From Oscillatoria sp. FACHB-1407 (lineage in GTDB: Bacteria > Cyanobacteriota > Cyanobacteriia > Elainellales > Elainellaceae), in assembly GCF_014697545.1 (NCBI RefSeq), contig NZ_JACJSA010000016.1, forward strand, positions 62,001 through 126,000: a DNA stretch of 64,000 bases, read 5' to 3'. Numbering within the stretch: the stretch's first letter is position 1; each line of letters starts with the position of its first letter. The position numbers and the translations under genes were made by a program. Under the pieces are notes generated by a model, which worked only from the letters and a program-made list of their open reading frames with translations, was not told the DNA's origin and searched no databases. This document shows, one piece after another, positions 1 through 10,536 of the stretch.

Positions 1-3
1 AAT

Positions 4-720
4 CTAAGCTCCCTCTAAGGGCATATCTTCAAATTTGTATCCCACTCCAATAACCGTTTTAACAAAGGTCGGATTAGCGGGGTCAGGCTCAATCTTTTTG
101 CGCAGGCGTGCTACATGGGTATCTACGACCCGTTCATCTCCATAAAAGTCCCCTCCCCACAATTTTTCGATGAGTTGGGCACGATTCCAGACGCGACCCG
201 GTTGGCTGATAAAGGTCGTCAACAGGTCAAACTCTAGTGTAGTCAAGTCGAGGGGATGTGACTCTTCTGGGCTGATTTGGCGTTGTGCCAACCGTTGATC
301 AACATCGACCCAAAAGTGTTGGGTTTGATAATTGCGTCCCTGTCCGCCCTGCCGGAGCGTTCGCCGAAACAAGGCTCGAACCCGCGCAACCAGTTCTCTG
401 GGGCTAAACGGTTTGACCATGTAGTCATCTGCTCCCGTTGACAGCCCAATGATGCGGTCGATCTCTTCACTTTTGGCAGTGAGCATGAGGATGTAGGGGT
501 CTTTGATGTCTGATTTTTGCCGGATGCGAGCGCATACCTCCAAGCCATCCATGCCTGGAATCATCAGATCGAGGATGATCAAGTCGGGTTGTTGTTCCTG
601 AACGATTTGCAGTGCGGTCAGACCATCCCGGCAGGTGCGACAGGCAAAGCCCTCTTTTTCTAGATAAAGCTGGATTAACTGAGAGATCTCAATTTCGTCT
701 TCAACGATTAAAATATCCAT
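4..720 (-). CDS. OmpR/PhoB-family response regulator
   Basis: A 238-residue two-component response regulator that should bind DNA when phosphorylated by a partner kinase. The receiver domain fills about residues 1-120: the acidic pair follows MDILIVEDE, the phospho-acceptor Asp is in LIILDLMIPGMDG, and the switch Thr and Lys are in LMLTAKS and DYMVKPFSP. A winged-helix output domain fills about residues 130-232, ending in RVVDTHVARLRKKIE and VGYKFE. The frame runs upstream to 879, but the receiver fold begins exactly at the ATG at 720, so I chose that start. It is divergent from the next gene with about 80 bases shared between them. No kinase gene lies beside it, and I cannot tell which cyanobacterial OmpR-type regulator it is. 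Confidence 0.93.
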   Translation of the reverse strand: MDILIVEDEIEISQLIQLYLEKEGFACRTCRDGLTALQIVQEQQPDLIILDLMIPGMDGLEVCARIRQKSDIKDPYILMLTAKSEEIDRIIGLSTGADDYMVKPFSPRELVARVRALFRRTLRQGGQGRNYQTQHFWVDVDQRLAQRQISPEESHPLDLTTLEFDLLTTFISQPGRVWNRAQLIEKLWGGDFYGDERVVDTHVARLRKKIEPDPANPTFVKTVIGVGYKFEDMPLEGA

Positions 721-803
721 AATTTTGCAGGGGTAAATCCCTCTTGTCGATTTTGCCTCTCTTAGTCCAGTATTGAACAAAACTTTGAAAGTGATATTGC
801 TCA

Positions 804-2660
804 ATGAGAACAGCCGAACACCAGAATGAACTCCGATCGCTTGAGCGGTGGTTACAGGGAGAGCTAGAGGCTGAAACACTACATCCCTCGTGGCAGGTGC
901 GTTGTGCTCTCAAGCAAGGCTCACTGATTGTCGTTGCCCAACATCCTACGACGATCGCCCCCGCTCCTCAGCCAACCTTTGAGATTGTGGAACACGCTCT
1001 TCGGCAAGCAGACCCCGATTGGCTGGAGCGGATCCTGATGCAGCTTCAGGACTCCCACGAACCATCAGCAGTACTGCCTGTGCGGCTCTTTCTCAGAGTT
1101 GTGGGACAACAGCCCTATGCCACAACCCAATTGATGTTGGAGATGACGTCTTTTGAGGTGGGCGATCGCCTGGATGAGGCTACCACGTCCACAAATGACG
1201 CTGATGCCACGACAGAGGCAATCGTTGAACCACTCGCCGCAGTGGAACTCCCTACCACGGCAACGGATGCAACAGGTGATGTTTCGGGTGCGGGAGTCTC
1301 GGTGTCGGTTGCTAAAGAATCCTCTGATTGGTTCGATCGCATCCCATTGTTAGCTCGGATTCCAATTCCTGTGTTGGTCGTGAGTACGGCGATCGGCTTC
1401 TTTGCGCTGGGAAGCGGCTTATACGTGTTGACCCGTCCCTGTGTGGTGGGCGGATGTGCCCCCCTGGAAACCGCACAACAGTTAAGCCAGCAGTCGGCTG
1501 AACTGGCGAAGCCAACTGCCTCGGCTCAGGAGGTGTTGGATGCCTATCAACAGCTGTTGGAAGCCAATTATTTGTTGAGCACAATTCCCAGTTGGTCGGG
1601 ACATTACTCCACTGCCCAAACCTTGCTCAAGAGCTACGAAACGCGCACAGCCGTATTTGAGCAAGTGGTCACTGCTTTAAAGACGGCTCAGACGGCAGCC
1701 GAAAAAAGCCAAAATGCTCCCCATCCGTTGGCAACCTGGCGCGAGGTGCAGATGCTCTGGAAGGAGGCGATCGCCCTGTTAGAGGATGTCCCTTCTGATA
1801 GCCCGATCTATCTCCTATCGCAGCGCAAGCGTGGAGAATACGAGGCAAACCTGGCATCGATCAACCACCGCATCCAGGTCGAACACCAGGCGCACGAGCG
1901 GATTGAGGCGGCTCGTGATGTGGCAAAGGTAGCGGAAGCCCGCGAAACGGCGGCTACTTCTGTGGCAACCTGGAAATCTGCCTATGAGACCTGGCAAGTG
2001 GTGATTAATGCCTTAAAAAACATCCCTCAGGGGACAATGGCGTATGCTGAGGCGCAGCAGTTGTTGGGCATTTATCAGCCCCGTTTGACAGCAACTCGCG
2101 ATCGCCACGATCAAGAAGTCCGTTCTGCGACGGCTTACAATCAGGCGTTGACCCTGGCGGAGCAAGCCCGTCGAGCAGAACAACGCCAGCAGTGGTCTGA
2201 AGCTGTTGACCAGTGGCGGGATGCGTTATCGACCGCTGAGCAGGTTTCCAACGGAACGTCTTATCACAGCCAGGTTCAACCGCTCGTCACCACCTATCAA
2301 ACAGCACTGGCTTCTGCCCAAAACCATATGAGAGCCGCATCGGCGATTCAGTCAGCCACTACGGAACTCGATCGCGTCTGTGTCGCTACGTCTCGAATTT
2401 GTACCTATGCGGTTCAGCCGAATGTGATTCAGGTGCAACTCACCACGGAGTATGACTGGGCGATCGAAGCGGTGCTGTCAAATGCCCCCCTGACAGGCGA
2501 TGCCAACACCCAGGCTGCCTTAAAGGATTACGTGGATATGTTGCTGAGCACCTTCTCAGAGGTGAGCAATCAGGCTCAGTTGCCCCTTGACTTGTATAAC
2601 GCTGATGGCAGGGTCTTCGGCACTTATGACCCCCAGTTGGGCGGGTTTGCAAGACGGTGA
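804..2660 (+). CDS. Single-pass membrane protein with helical, Ala/Gln-rich C-terminal half
   Basis: A 618-residue protein I do not recognise by name. Residues 1-115 look like a small globular domain. An acidic Thr/Ala-rich linker follows. One membrane segment is visible near residues 190-210 (IPVLVVSTAIGFFALGSGLY). After it comes a long Ala/Gln/Glu-rich region of repeated helices with TPR- or coiled-coil-like character to about residue 500, then a compact C-terminal domain. A cytoplasmic N-terminus with the helical part on the other side of the membrane is plausible. The gene is divergent from the response regulator and convergent with galE. Codon use and HIP1 sites look native. Confidence 0.8.
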   Translation: MRTAEHQNELRSLERWLQGELEAETLHPSWQVRCALKQGSLIVVAQHPTTIAPAPQPTFEIVEHALRQADPDWLERILMQLQDSHEPSAVLPVRLFLRVVGQQPYATTQLMLEMTSFEVGDRLDEATTSTNDADATTEAIVEPLAAVELPTTATDATGDVSGAGVSVSVAKESSDWFDRIPLLARIPIPVLVVSTAIGFFALGSGLYVLTRPCVVGGCAPLETAQQLSQQSAELAKPTASAQEVLDAYQQLLEANYLLSTIPSWSGHYSTAQTLLKSYETRTAVFEQVVTALKTAQTAAEKSQNAPHPLATWREVQMLWKEAIALLEDVPSDSPIYLLSQRKRGEYEANLASINHRIQVEHQAHERIEAARDVAKVAEARETAATSVATWKSAYETWQVVINALKNIPQGTMAYAEAQQLLGIYQPRLTATRDRHDQEVRSATAYNQALTLAEQARRAEQRQQWSEAVDQWRDALSTAEQVSNGTSYHSQVQPLVTTYQTALASAQNHMRAASAIQSATTELDRVCVATSRICTYAVQPNVIQVQLTTEYDWAIEAVLSNAPLTGDANTQAALKDYVDMLLSTFSEVSNQAQLPLDLYNADGRVFGTYDPQLGGFARR

Positions 2661-2712
2661 CGAACTGATAGACAATGCGTCCCATATTCCGTCCCACATA
2701 CCATCGGGTGAT

Positions 2713-3711
2713 TTAGCCGTGTCGCCTCTGGTGCCAGTTCCACGCATGGGTGATGATCTGCTCCAGATCAGCGTATTGGGGTTGCCAACCCAGAACGGTT
2801 CTGGCTTTATCGCCGCTACCGACTAGAGCGGGTGGATCTCCAGGTCGGCGATCGCCCTCTACAACGGTGATCGATCTGCCAGTCACCCGTTGAGCCGTTT
2901 CGATCACCTCTTTGACGGAGAACCCATTGCCGTTGCCCAGATTGAACACATCAGTTTTCCCACCTTTGAGCAAATATTCCAACCCTAAAACATGGGCGGT
3001 TGCAAGGTCACTAACGTGAATATAATCGCGAATGCAGGTGCCATCGGGGGTGGGATAGTCAGTGCCAAAGACTGAGACTGCGCTGCGTCTGCCCAGAGCC
3101 GTTTGCAACACGAGAGGAATCAGGTGAGTCTCTGGGTTGTGGTCTTCACCGATGCGTCCTAGTGGGTCTGCCCCAGCCGCGTTGAAGTAGCGGAAGAAGA
3201 CTGACCGGAAGTTGTAGGCGGCATCAAAATCCAGCAAGATCCGCTCGACCATCAGCTTGGTCGCCCCATAGGGGTTGATTGGGTGCTGGGGGTGGTCTTC
3301 AGGAATGGGTACAGTCTTGGGAATGCCGTAGGTCGCGCAGGTTGATGAAAAGACAAATGTTTTGATGTCGGCTTCCAGCATTGCCTCTAGCAAGGTCAAA
3401 GTGCCTAAGACGTTGTTGCGATAGTACTTTGCTGGCGTCGCGACTGACTCACCCACGTAGGCATAGGCAGCAAAGTGCATGACGGCAGCGATGTCGTGAC
3501 TGGCAAACAGGTTGCTCAAAAGCTGGCGATCGCCCGTATCGCCGATCACTAACTCCGTCTTTAATACTTCTTCGACTAACTCTCGATGACCATAAACCAG
3601 ATTATCAAGGACGACAACGCCATAACCGGCTTGCTGTAGAGCTAAAACGGCATGAGAACCGATATACCCTGCTCCGCCAGTTACCAAAATGGTTGGTTTT
3701 GCGTCTGCCAT
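2713..3711 (-). CDS. galE: UDP-glucose 4-epimerase
   Basis: A 332-residue short-chain dehydrogenase/reductase that interconverts UDP-glucose and UDP-galactose with bound NAD. It supplies galactose for polysaccharides and galactolipids. The NAD-binding loop is in TILVTGGAGYIGSH near the N-terminus, the catalytic Tyr and Lys are in NPYGATKLMVE, and the conserved FRYFNAAGADP block follows. The length is normal for GalE. The frame has an upstream ATG at 3753, but the Rossmann fold starts just after the ATG at 3711, so the shorter start is preferred. It is convergent with the preceding membrane-protein gene and only about 50 bases apart. Confidence 0.96.
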   Translation of the reverse strand: MADAKPTILVTGGAGYIGSHAVLALQQAGYGVVVLDNLVYGHRELVEEVLKTELVIGDTGDRQLLSNLFASHDIAAVMHFAAYAYVGESVATPAKYYRNNVLGTLTLLEAMLEADIKTFVFSSTCATYGIPKTVPIPEDHPQHPINPYGATKLMVERILLDFDAAYNFRSVFFRYFNAAGADPLGRIGEDHNPETHLIPLVLQTALGRRSAVSVFGTDYPTPDGTCIRDYIHVSDLATAHVLGLEYLLKGGKTDVFNLGNGNGFSVKEVIETAQRVTGRSITVVEGDRRPGDPPALVGSGDKARTVLGWQPQYADLEQIITHAWNWHQRRHG

Positions 3712-4028
3712 AGTGCCCTCTACTGCCTCGTGAAATTCTTTGTGCTGGAACATATGTCCTTTCGAGTTATATCAGCAGAAATTCCCGAGTTGCCACCTCA
3801 GAGCGAGCACTTCGCTTAATCTTTACGACCCTGCTTTTGACCAATTGATGTTGCAGTTTTAGCGTGGATGTTTTCTGTGTTTACAGGATACTCAACCTAA
3901 AGATTTTCTAAAGAATTGCGAACACGTCATGCCTCATGAAAATTAATTCTCACTGCCCTTCAGAATAAAATTCAACCAGTACAATAGTGAACAGTCGAGT
4001 TTGCGCCAGATGACTGGCTTAGAGATTT
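3712..4028. other. Intergenic region between galE and hflX
   Basis: AT-rich divergent spacer. A -10-like TACAAT lies at 3980-3985 facing hflX, with no clear -35 box. That position would put the transcript start near 3992, upstream of the in-frame HflX extension that opens at 4023. I see no gene here. Confidence 0.4.
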
Positions 4029-4211
4029 ATCGAGACGATTTACGGCAATATTCAAGGTTTAAAGGCTAGTCAGCTGAAGCAGTTACAGCGGCTCTATCAC
4101 CAGCGATTACCGGGCGATCGCCTCACTACCCCTGAATTTGCCCAGCGACTAGCGGCTGTTAGCACTGACATTAATGAACCCATCTGCACCTATATCAATC
4201 GGCGGGGGCAG

Positions 4212-5711
4212 GTGATTCGAGTGGGGGTAGGTACGGTGCGCCAAACCCAGATTCCCCCGTTAGAACTGCCACGCTATGGGGCTGAGCGGTTGAGTGGTAT
4301 TCGCTGCGTAGCAACAGATTTGAAGCGAGAGACTCCAACCGAATCGACATTGACCGCGATGGCATTGCAACGACTCGATGCGCTGATAGTGCTAACCCTT
4401 TCGGGGGGCGGTTTTGAGCGTCGTGGCGGTGGAGCTACAGGGTATGTCCACGAAACCTATCTGGCGCACCTTGTTCCGGGTGCAGGGCAAACCTGGACAG
4501 TCTCTCCGCCACTGAGCTTGGATGCGCTGACCAAGCAAGATTTTCTCGACCTGGCAGAAGGGCTCGAAGAAGAATTTCGGCGAGAATACGTTGCTCAACA
4601 GGTCGGTGGCAAGCAAGATCGAGTCCTGATTGTGGGGGTGATGACTGAAAATGTTGCTTCACAGCAGTTTCACGATAGCTTGGCGGAACTGGGTCGGTTA
4701 GTAGACACCGCTGGGGGTGAGGTGCTGCAAGTGTTGCATCAGAAACGCCCTCGTCCCCATCCTCAAACGGTTGTAGGTGAGGGAAAAGTGCAAGAAATTG
4801 CGCTTACAGTGCAGACGCTTGGTGTCAATCTGGTTGTGTTCGATCGCGATCTGTCTCCGGCACAAGCCCGCAATCTAGAGGAACAGATTGGAGTTCGAGT
4901 GGTCGATCGCACCGAGGTTATTCTCGACATCTTCGCGCAACGGGCACAGTCCGGTGCGGGGAAGTTGCAGGTCGAACTGGCACAGTTGGAGTACATGCTA
5001 CCACGCCTCACGGGACGTGGACGCGCCATGTCTCGACTGGGGGGCGGTATTGGGACGAGAGGCCCAGGGGAAACGAAGCTAGAAACGGAGCGTCGAGCCA
5101 TTCAACGCCGCATCTCGCATTTGCAACACGATGTAAATCAGTTGCAAGCCCATCGTTCTCGCTTGCGCCAACAGCGACAACATCAAGAAGTACCATCCGT
5201 GGCGATCGTGGGTTACACCAACGCAGGCAAATCGACCTTACTCAACGTGTTGACCAACGCAGAGGTCTATACCGCTGACCAGTTGTTTGCCACCCTTGAT
5301 CCGACGACTCGTCGGCTCGTGGTGACAGATGCGGTCACTCACAAACCCATCTCTATTGTCTTAACTGACACGGTTGGCTTCATCCACGAACTGCCTCCCT
5401 CCCTGATGGATGCCTTTCGTGCCACGCTGGAAGAAGTCACCGAGGCAGATGCTCTGCTGCACGTCGTTGACCTGTCTCATCCCGCCTGGCAGAGTCAGAT
5501 TGAGTCGGTCAAAGATATCTTGTCAGAGATGCCGATGACTCCCGGCCCAGCCTTATTGGCATTTAATAAGATTGATCAGGTAGACGGTGACACTTTGGCA
5601 CTGGCGCAGTCCGAGTTTCCAGAGGCGTTGTTTATCTCAGCGAGCGATCGCCTCGGACTAGAAACGTTACGTCAACGATTGGTGCAACTGGTGCAATATT
5701 CGACAGTATGA
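4212..5711 (+). CDS. hflX: Ribosome-associated GTPase HflX
   Basis: HflX binds the 50S subunit and splits stalled or hibernating ribosomes. The conserved HflX N-domain is visible, including DRVLIVGVM, HPQTVVGEGKVQEI and VFDRDLSPAQARNLE. A Gly-rich linker with SRLGGGIGTRGPGETK and a coiled coil follow, then the GTPase domain with P-loop GYTNAGKST, switch motif DTVG and base-recognition NKID. The first standard start is the GTG at 4212. The same frame continues upstream to 4023 and encodes ETIYGNIQGLKASQLKQLQR and CTYINRRGQ, which I recall as the normal N-terminus of cyanobacterial HflX. No ATG, GTG or TTG is available there; an ATC at 4029 or ATT at 4038 sits where ATG would be expected. The real protein may therefore be about 560 residues and start at a non-standard codon. 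Confidence 0.93.
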   Translation: MIRVGVGTVRQTQIPPLELPRYGAERLSGIRCVATDLKRETPTESTLTAMALQRLDALIVLTLSGGGFERRGGGATGYVHETYLAHLVPGAGQTWTVSPPLSLDALTKQDFLDLAEGLEEEFRREYVAQQVGGKQDRVLIVGVMTENVASQQFHDSLAELGRLVDTAGGEVLQVLHQKRPRPHPQTVVGEGKVQEIALTVQTLGVNLVVFDRDLSPAQARNLEEQIGVRVVDRTEVILDIFAQRAQSGAGKLQVELAQLEYMLPRLTGRGRAMSRLGGGIGTRGPGETKLETERRAIQRRISHLQHDVNQLQAHRSRLRQQRQHQEVPSVAIVGYTNAGKSTLLNVLTNAEVYTADQLFATLDPTTRRLVVTDAVTHKPISIVLTDTVGFIHELPPSLMDAFRATLEEVTEADALLHVVDLSHPAWQSQIESVKDILSEMPMTPGPALLAFNKIDQVDGDTLALAQSEFPEALFISASDRLGLETLRQRLVQLVQYSTV

Positions 5712-5729
5712 AGCGAGTCAACAAGTTCT

Positions 5730-6974
5730 CTATGCCTGCCACCAGGTTGAGATATCGGGATTCTTGTACTTGAAGCCGTTTTGGAAGGCAAAGTTCATGA
5801 ATGAAAGAGAAATACTGACATCCAATGCTTTGACATAGTGCCACCAGCCCACGGGAACGAAGATCAGTTCACCCGGTTTTAACACAACGTCCAGAACGTC
5901 AACATCTTTGAACAAGGGATATTTCTCATAATCTGGGTTGTCCAAATCAACCTTGCTGAAATAGTAGTGGTAGTTGTAGATCTTGGGAGTTTGATGTGGT
6001 GAAATCAAACGCCAACGTTTGCGTCCACAGACATGAGCTGCTAACACGTTTGATTGGTCGTGGTGCACTGGAGTAATCGTTCCACCGGGACCAAACCAAA
6101 GTTTGACCGACCCTTGAGGGATGTTTGAGTTTAGGAAATCAGGGAGAGGTTTGAGATCGTTGAGCAATACTTGAAACTCTGGCTTATCCATCGTGCGATT
6201 CGTCGCAACCATGTAGTAATCGTTAGTGTCGCCACCACGAGTCACCATATCAACATAGTCAGCAAAACGAATTTTTTTCTTATGCCGTTCTTTCTTAATT
6301 TCATACTGTGAGTTTTGCTCACGACCACTTTGAACTTCTACTTCAACCTCTCCAAATTGAGCCTTAAAGTACTCAGGAGTCCAGGTTTCGATCGCCTTCC
6401 AATCATGCATCATGTCTGTGATGATGACGGGGGTGTTAGTTGCGTAATACTTCTCCAAAAACTCTTCTTTGGAAATATGGCTACGCCGTTCGATTGTTCT
6501 AGCTTGAGGGGCAAGACGAGTTAATTTGTGCTCAACCTCCAACATAGATTCCAGTTTTCGTAGTAGTTGCACGAAATTGTGACCTGCTTGATAGCAAGGG
6601 TCAGACTCAATCTCCTTGATCAACTGAGCAGCGACCACATGATCGGCACCTTTAGCGAGTAAATCTCGCAAAACTTCCTCATCTGATTGCCCATGAAACT
6701 TGCTCTCGGCGATCGCACGTTTCCAGCTTTGAGCTACTGAATTGTTTGCAATAGGAGCAGAGGCGATCGCTGGATTAGATTGATCAGAATTTGGGTCTGC
6801 TTGCTCGACCTCTAAAACTCGAGATGCGATTTGAACGCGCTCTTGAACTGATAAAGATTCGTCTTCTAAAATTGTCTCAAGTGTCTCAACTGCTCGATTA
6901 ACCAGTCTTTGTAGTCTCTCTTTCGGCAAAGCAATTTCAAATGATGGTTTTCCCAATAACCCTTGGTCTTGCAT
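5730..6974 (-). CDS. Cupin-8/JmjC-like Fe(II) oxygenase with N-terminal helical domain
   Basis: A 414-residue protein. The C-terminal part (about residues 160-405) is a JmjC-related cupin of the FIH/hydroxylase type: TPVIITDMMHDWKA begins the domain, HHDQSN provides the Fe-binding His-x-Asp, and VPVGWWHYV provides the distal His. Such enzymes use 2-oxoglutarate and O2 to hydroxylate protein or small-molecule substrates; the substrate here is unknown. Residues 15-60 contain RLQRLVNRAVETLETI followed by VQERVQIASRVLEV, closely resembling the N-terminus of the next oxygenase gene. The ATG at 6974 is chosen because GAGG lies six bases upstream; a TTG lies four codons earlier. It is convergent with hflX and oriented like the two downstream genes. 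Confidence 0.88.
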   Translation of the reverse strand: MQDQGLLGKPSFEIALPKERLQRLVNRAVETLETILEDESLSVQERVQIASRVLEVEQADPNSDQSNPAIASAPIANNSVAQSWKRAIAESKFHGQSDEEVLRDLLAKGADHVVAAQLIKEIESDPCYQAGHNFVQLLRKLESMLEVEHKLTRLAPQARTIERRSHISKEEFLEKYYATNTPVIITDMMHDWKAIETWTPEYFKAQFGEVEVEVQSGREQNSQYEIKKERHKKKIRFADYVDMVTRGGDTNDYYMVATNRTMDKPEFQVLLNDLKPLPDFLNSNIPQGSVKLWFGPGGTITPVHHDQSNVLAAHVCGRKRWRLISPHQTPKIYNYHYYFSKVDLDNPDYEKYPLFKDVDVLDVVLKPGELIFVPVGWWHYVKALDVSISLSFMNFAFQNGFKYKNPDISTWWQA

Positions 6975-7046
6975 AATTAGCCTCAATTTTTAGTGGATCA
7001 GTGACTTTAGAGATGAAGTGGAAAGTGAGCCATGTTGATGTAATGT

Positions 7047-8039
7047 TTATCGGTGTATCCAGCCGTTAAAGGTGAAGCGGCTATCTTCAAAGCGTTTAGA
7101 TGGGCAGCTGACAGGCATGACCTCGTGCAGGTGACGACTTGGGAAGAAGACAATGCTATTGTTTCGAGGCTCAATATTTTCAAACTTAGCCCGCTTAAAC
7201 AAATCTTTGCCACGAACCTCTGTTTCATACATTCTTAATTCACCGCCTGAGAATGCCTTTGGTTCTTGATAGAAGTAATAGACATAGGTCATTGTTCTGG
7301 TCATGGTTACTTCAGTATTGGCATCACTGTGAACTGTGAAGAAAGCACCATCATTATGAGCGGTTAACTGAATTGAAATGTCAGTGACGTCAAAGTGGGG
7401 GCGTTTCAACTGATCTAGCATTGATGGCAATGTTGCCAAAACCTTTTGCCTGAAAAAGTCAGCAAACTCTAGATAGTGTTTGTGGTGCAACATTGATGAC
7501 TGGCGGTATTTCTTGATTTCCGCAGTTGGTTTGTTGTAAACCATCGAATCACCAAAATTTTTCTGATTTTTGAAGGCGATTTTGAGGGCTTCTTCTAATT
7601 CGCCAGGATTTAAGAAATTATCAATTTGAATAAAAGTAATAGGCAGAATCTGTTTATCTGAATCAACTGTTGGAGTTGTTAAAACTGTTGGAGTTGTTAA
7701 AACTGTTGGAGTTGTTAAAACTGTTGCGAATTCAGAAATTTTAGTGTCAGAGGTAGATGCATTTCCTTGGGCTGCAATAGTTTTGTTGACTTTTTCTGCA
7801 ACCTCGCTCTGAGACAATTGTTTGAGTTCTGAAATGCTCTTATTCGGTGCTAGTGCATTTGGAATACCCAAAATTTGGAATGCAACATTTGCTCTCTCCA
7901 CAGGCGGGATTGTCTCATCCGACAAAATTGCCTCTAACGTTTCCAATGACGCATTAACAAGCTCTTGAAGTCTCTTAGAAACTAGAGTTCTTGCATCAAT
8001 CTCTTGTGTGGTAAGAGCAGACAATTGTTGTTGCAACAT
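7047..8039 (-). CDS. 2-oxoglutarate/Fe(II) oxygenase (prolyl-4-hydroxylase-like) with N-terminal helical domain
   Basis: A 330-residue protein. The C-terminal about 200 residues form a 2OG-FeII oxygenase of the prolyl-4-hydroxylase superfamily: FFTVHSDAN gives the His-x-Asp pair, FFPSRHLHEV the distal His, and SRFTFNGWIHR the Arg that should bind 2-oxoglutarate. The N-terminus carries RLQELVNASLETLEAI and VERANVAFQILGI, matching the neighbouring cupin oxygenase although the catalytic domains belong to different families. A linker contains three perfect copies of a six-residue unit (TTPTVL-like). I chose the ATG at 8039; a TTG 78 bases upstream is possible. Substrate unknown; the shared N-terminal region suggests a common docking partner. 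Confidence 0.85.
   Translation of the reverse strand: MLQQQLSALTTQEIDARTLVSKRLQELVNASLETLEAILSDETIPPVERANVAFQILGIPNALAPNKSISELKQLSQSEVAEKVNKTIAAQGNASTSDTKISEFATVLTTPTVLTTPTVLTTPTVDSDKQILPITFIQIDNFLNPGELEEALKIAFKNQKNFGDSMVYNKPTAEIKKYRQSSMLHHKHYLEFADFFRQKVLATLPSMLDQLKRPHFDVTDISIQLTAHNDGAFFTVHSDANTEVTMTRTMTYVYYFYQEPKAFSGGELRMYETEVRGKDLFKRAKFENIEPRNNSIVFFPSRHLHEVMPVSCPSKRFEDSRFTFNGWIHR
7665..7726 (-). repeat. 18-bp tandem repeat inside oxygenase linker
   Basis: Three perfect copies of AACTGTTGGAGTTGTTAA (7665-7682, 7683-7700, 7701-7718) followed by an eight-base partial fourth copy. The unit is a multiple of three, so length changes keep the frame and vary only the Thr/Pro/Val linker between the N-terminal domain and the oxygenase domain. 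Confidence 0.9.
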
Positions 8040-8185
8040 GGTTGATGACTTAGGTGAGGTTGAGATGAATGAAGATATGCTTTGGTCAGAGAGCTTAGAA
8101 CAAAGACAATGACTCAAATACGGATGCTGAGGAGCTTCCTGACTTGCCTCTGCCCTATCAGATGTGGCGATGGCTGTATTTGTGC

Positions 8186-8222
8186 AGGAATATCTAGAGA
8201 CTAAGATTCTCTAGATATTCCT
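8186..8222 (-). terminator. Perfect 15-bp hairpin between PEP-CTERM and oxygenase genes
   Basis: AGGAATATCTAGAGA at 8186-8200 and its exact reverse complement at 8208-8222 enclose a seven-base loop. It lies about 35 bases beyond the stop of the PEP-CTERM gene and could end or protect that transcript. There is no T-run after the stem, so an intrinsic terminator is not proven. Confidence 0.45.
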
Positions 8223-8257
8223 TGAGCTAATCTATTGCTGGTTTACTAGCAACTTGG

Positions 8258-9753
<1,496 letters not shown>

Positions 9754-10521
9754 ATGGCATTTGATCGAGTGTGGCAGCGGCAGTGGTCATCACGAGTATG
9801 TGCGTGCTTGATGTGTTTCTTTGCAATCCTCTTAACTGCCTGCAATGGGGCAACCCTCAGTACCGTCACCCAGGATGGCGTTTATCAAGTTCGCACAATT
9901 CATAACCCTGACGGCATCGGCAAGTTTTATATGGGGCGAGAGATTGCCCAAATCATGGGGCATCAGGGAGCCGCATGGTTAGAGCGACCCAGTCGCACCT
10001 GGGAAGAGCAACCCGACCAGGTGATTGAAGCTTTGCATTTGCAACCGACGGATGTTGTTGCGGATATTGGGGCAGGCACGGGCTATTTTAGCTTTCGGAT
10101 CAGTCCGCTAGTGTTTGAAGGGAAAGTGCTGGCGGTGGATGTGCAACCGGAAATGATCGATATTCTTACCATGTTTAAAGAAGAAACCCAAACGGAGAAT
10201 GTCGAGCCTGTGCTGGGTAGTGATACAGACCCTCACTTATCTGCCTCCAGTGTGGATTTAGCGTTGATGGTGGATGCTTACCACGAGTTTGAATATCCCA
10301 GGGAGATGATGGAGGCGATCGCCCAAGCCTTAAAACCAGGGGGAAGAGTCGCGTTAGTGGAATATCGCGGTGAAAATCCCCTCATTCCCATTAAGGGGTT
10401 ACACAAAATGACTCAGCGGCAGACCCGTCAAGAAATGGCAGCAGTTGGATTGGTGTGGATGGAAACTCAAGAGTTTTTACCGCAACAACATCTGATGATC
10501 TTTCAAAAACCGATTGAGTAA
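9754..10521 (+). CDS. Class I SAM-dependent methyltransferase with lipoprotein signal
   Basis: About 255 residues. The N-terminus is basic then hydrophobic and ends FFAILLTACNG, a good lipobox with Cys as the lipidated residue. The enzyme would therefore sit on the periplasmic side of a membrane, which is unusual for a SAM enzyme. The methyltransferase core follows, with motif I VVADIGAGTGYFSFRI, then LAVDVQPEMIDIL and the ALKPGGRVALVEY strand. Substrate unknown. I prefer the ATG at 9754 because GGAGGG precedes it; an in-frame ATG at 9715 would add 13 residues. No operon partner is evident. Confidence 0.85.
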   Translation: MAFDRVWQRQWSSRVCACLMCFFAILLTACNGATLSTVTQDGVYQVRTIHNPDGIGKFYMGREIAQIMGHQGAAWLERPSRTWEEQPDQVIEALHLQPTDVVADIGAGTGYFSFRISPLVFEGKVLAVDVQPEMIDILTMFKEETQTENVEPVLGSDTDPHLSASSVDLALMVDAYHEFEYPREMMEAIAQALKPGGRVALVEYRGENPLIPIKGLHKMTQRQTRQEMAAVGLVWMETQEFLPQQHLMIFQKPIE

Positions 10522-10536
10522 AGGTGTAGCGTCTTT

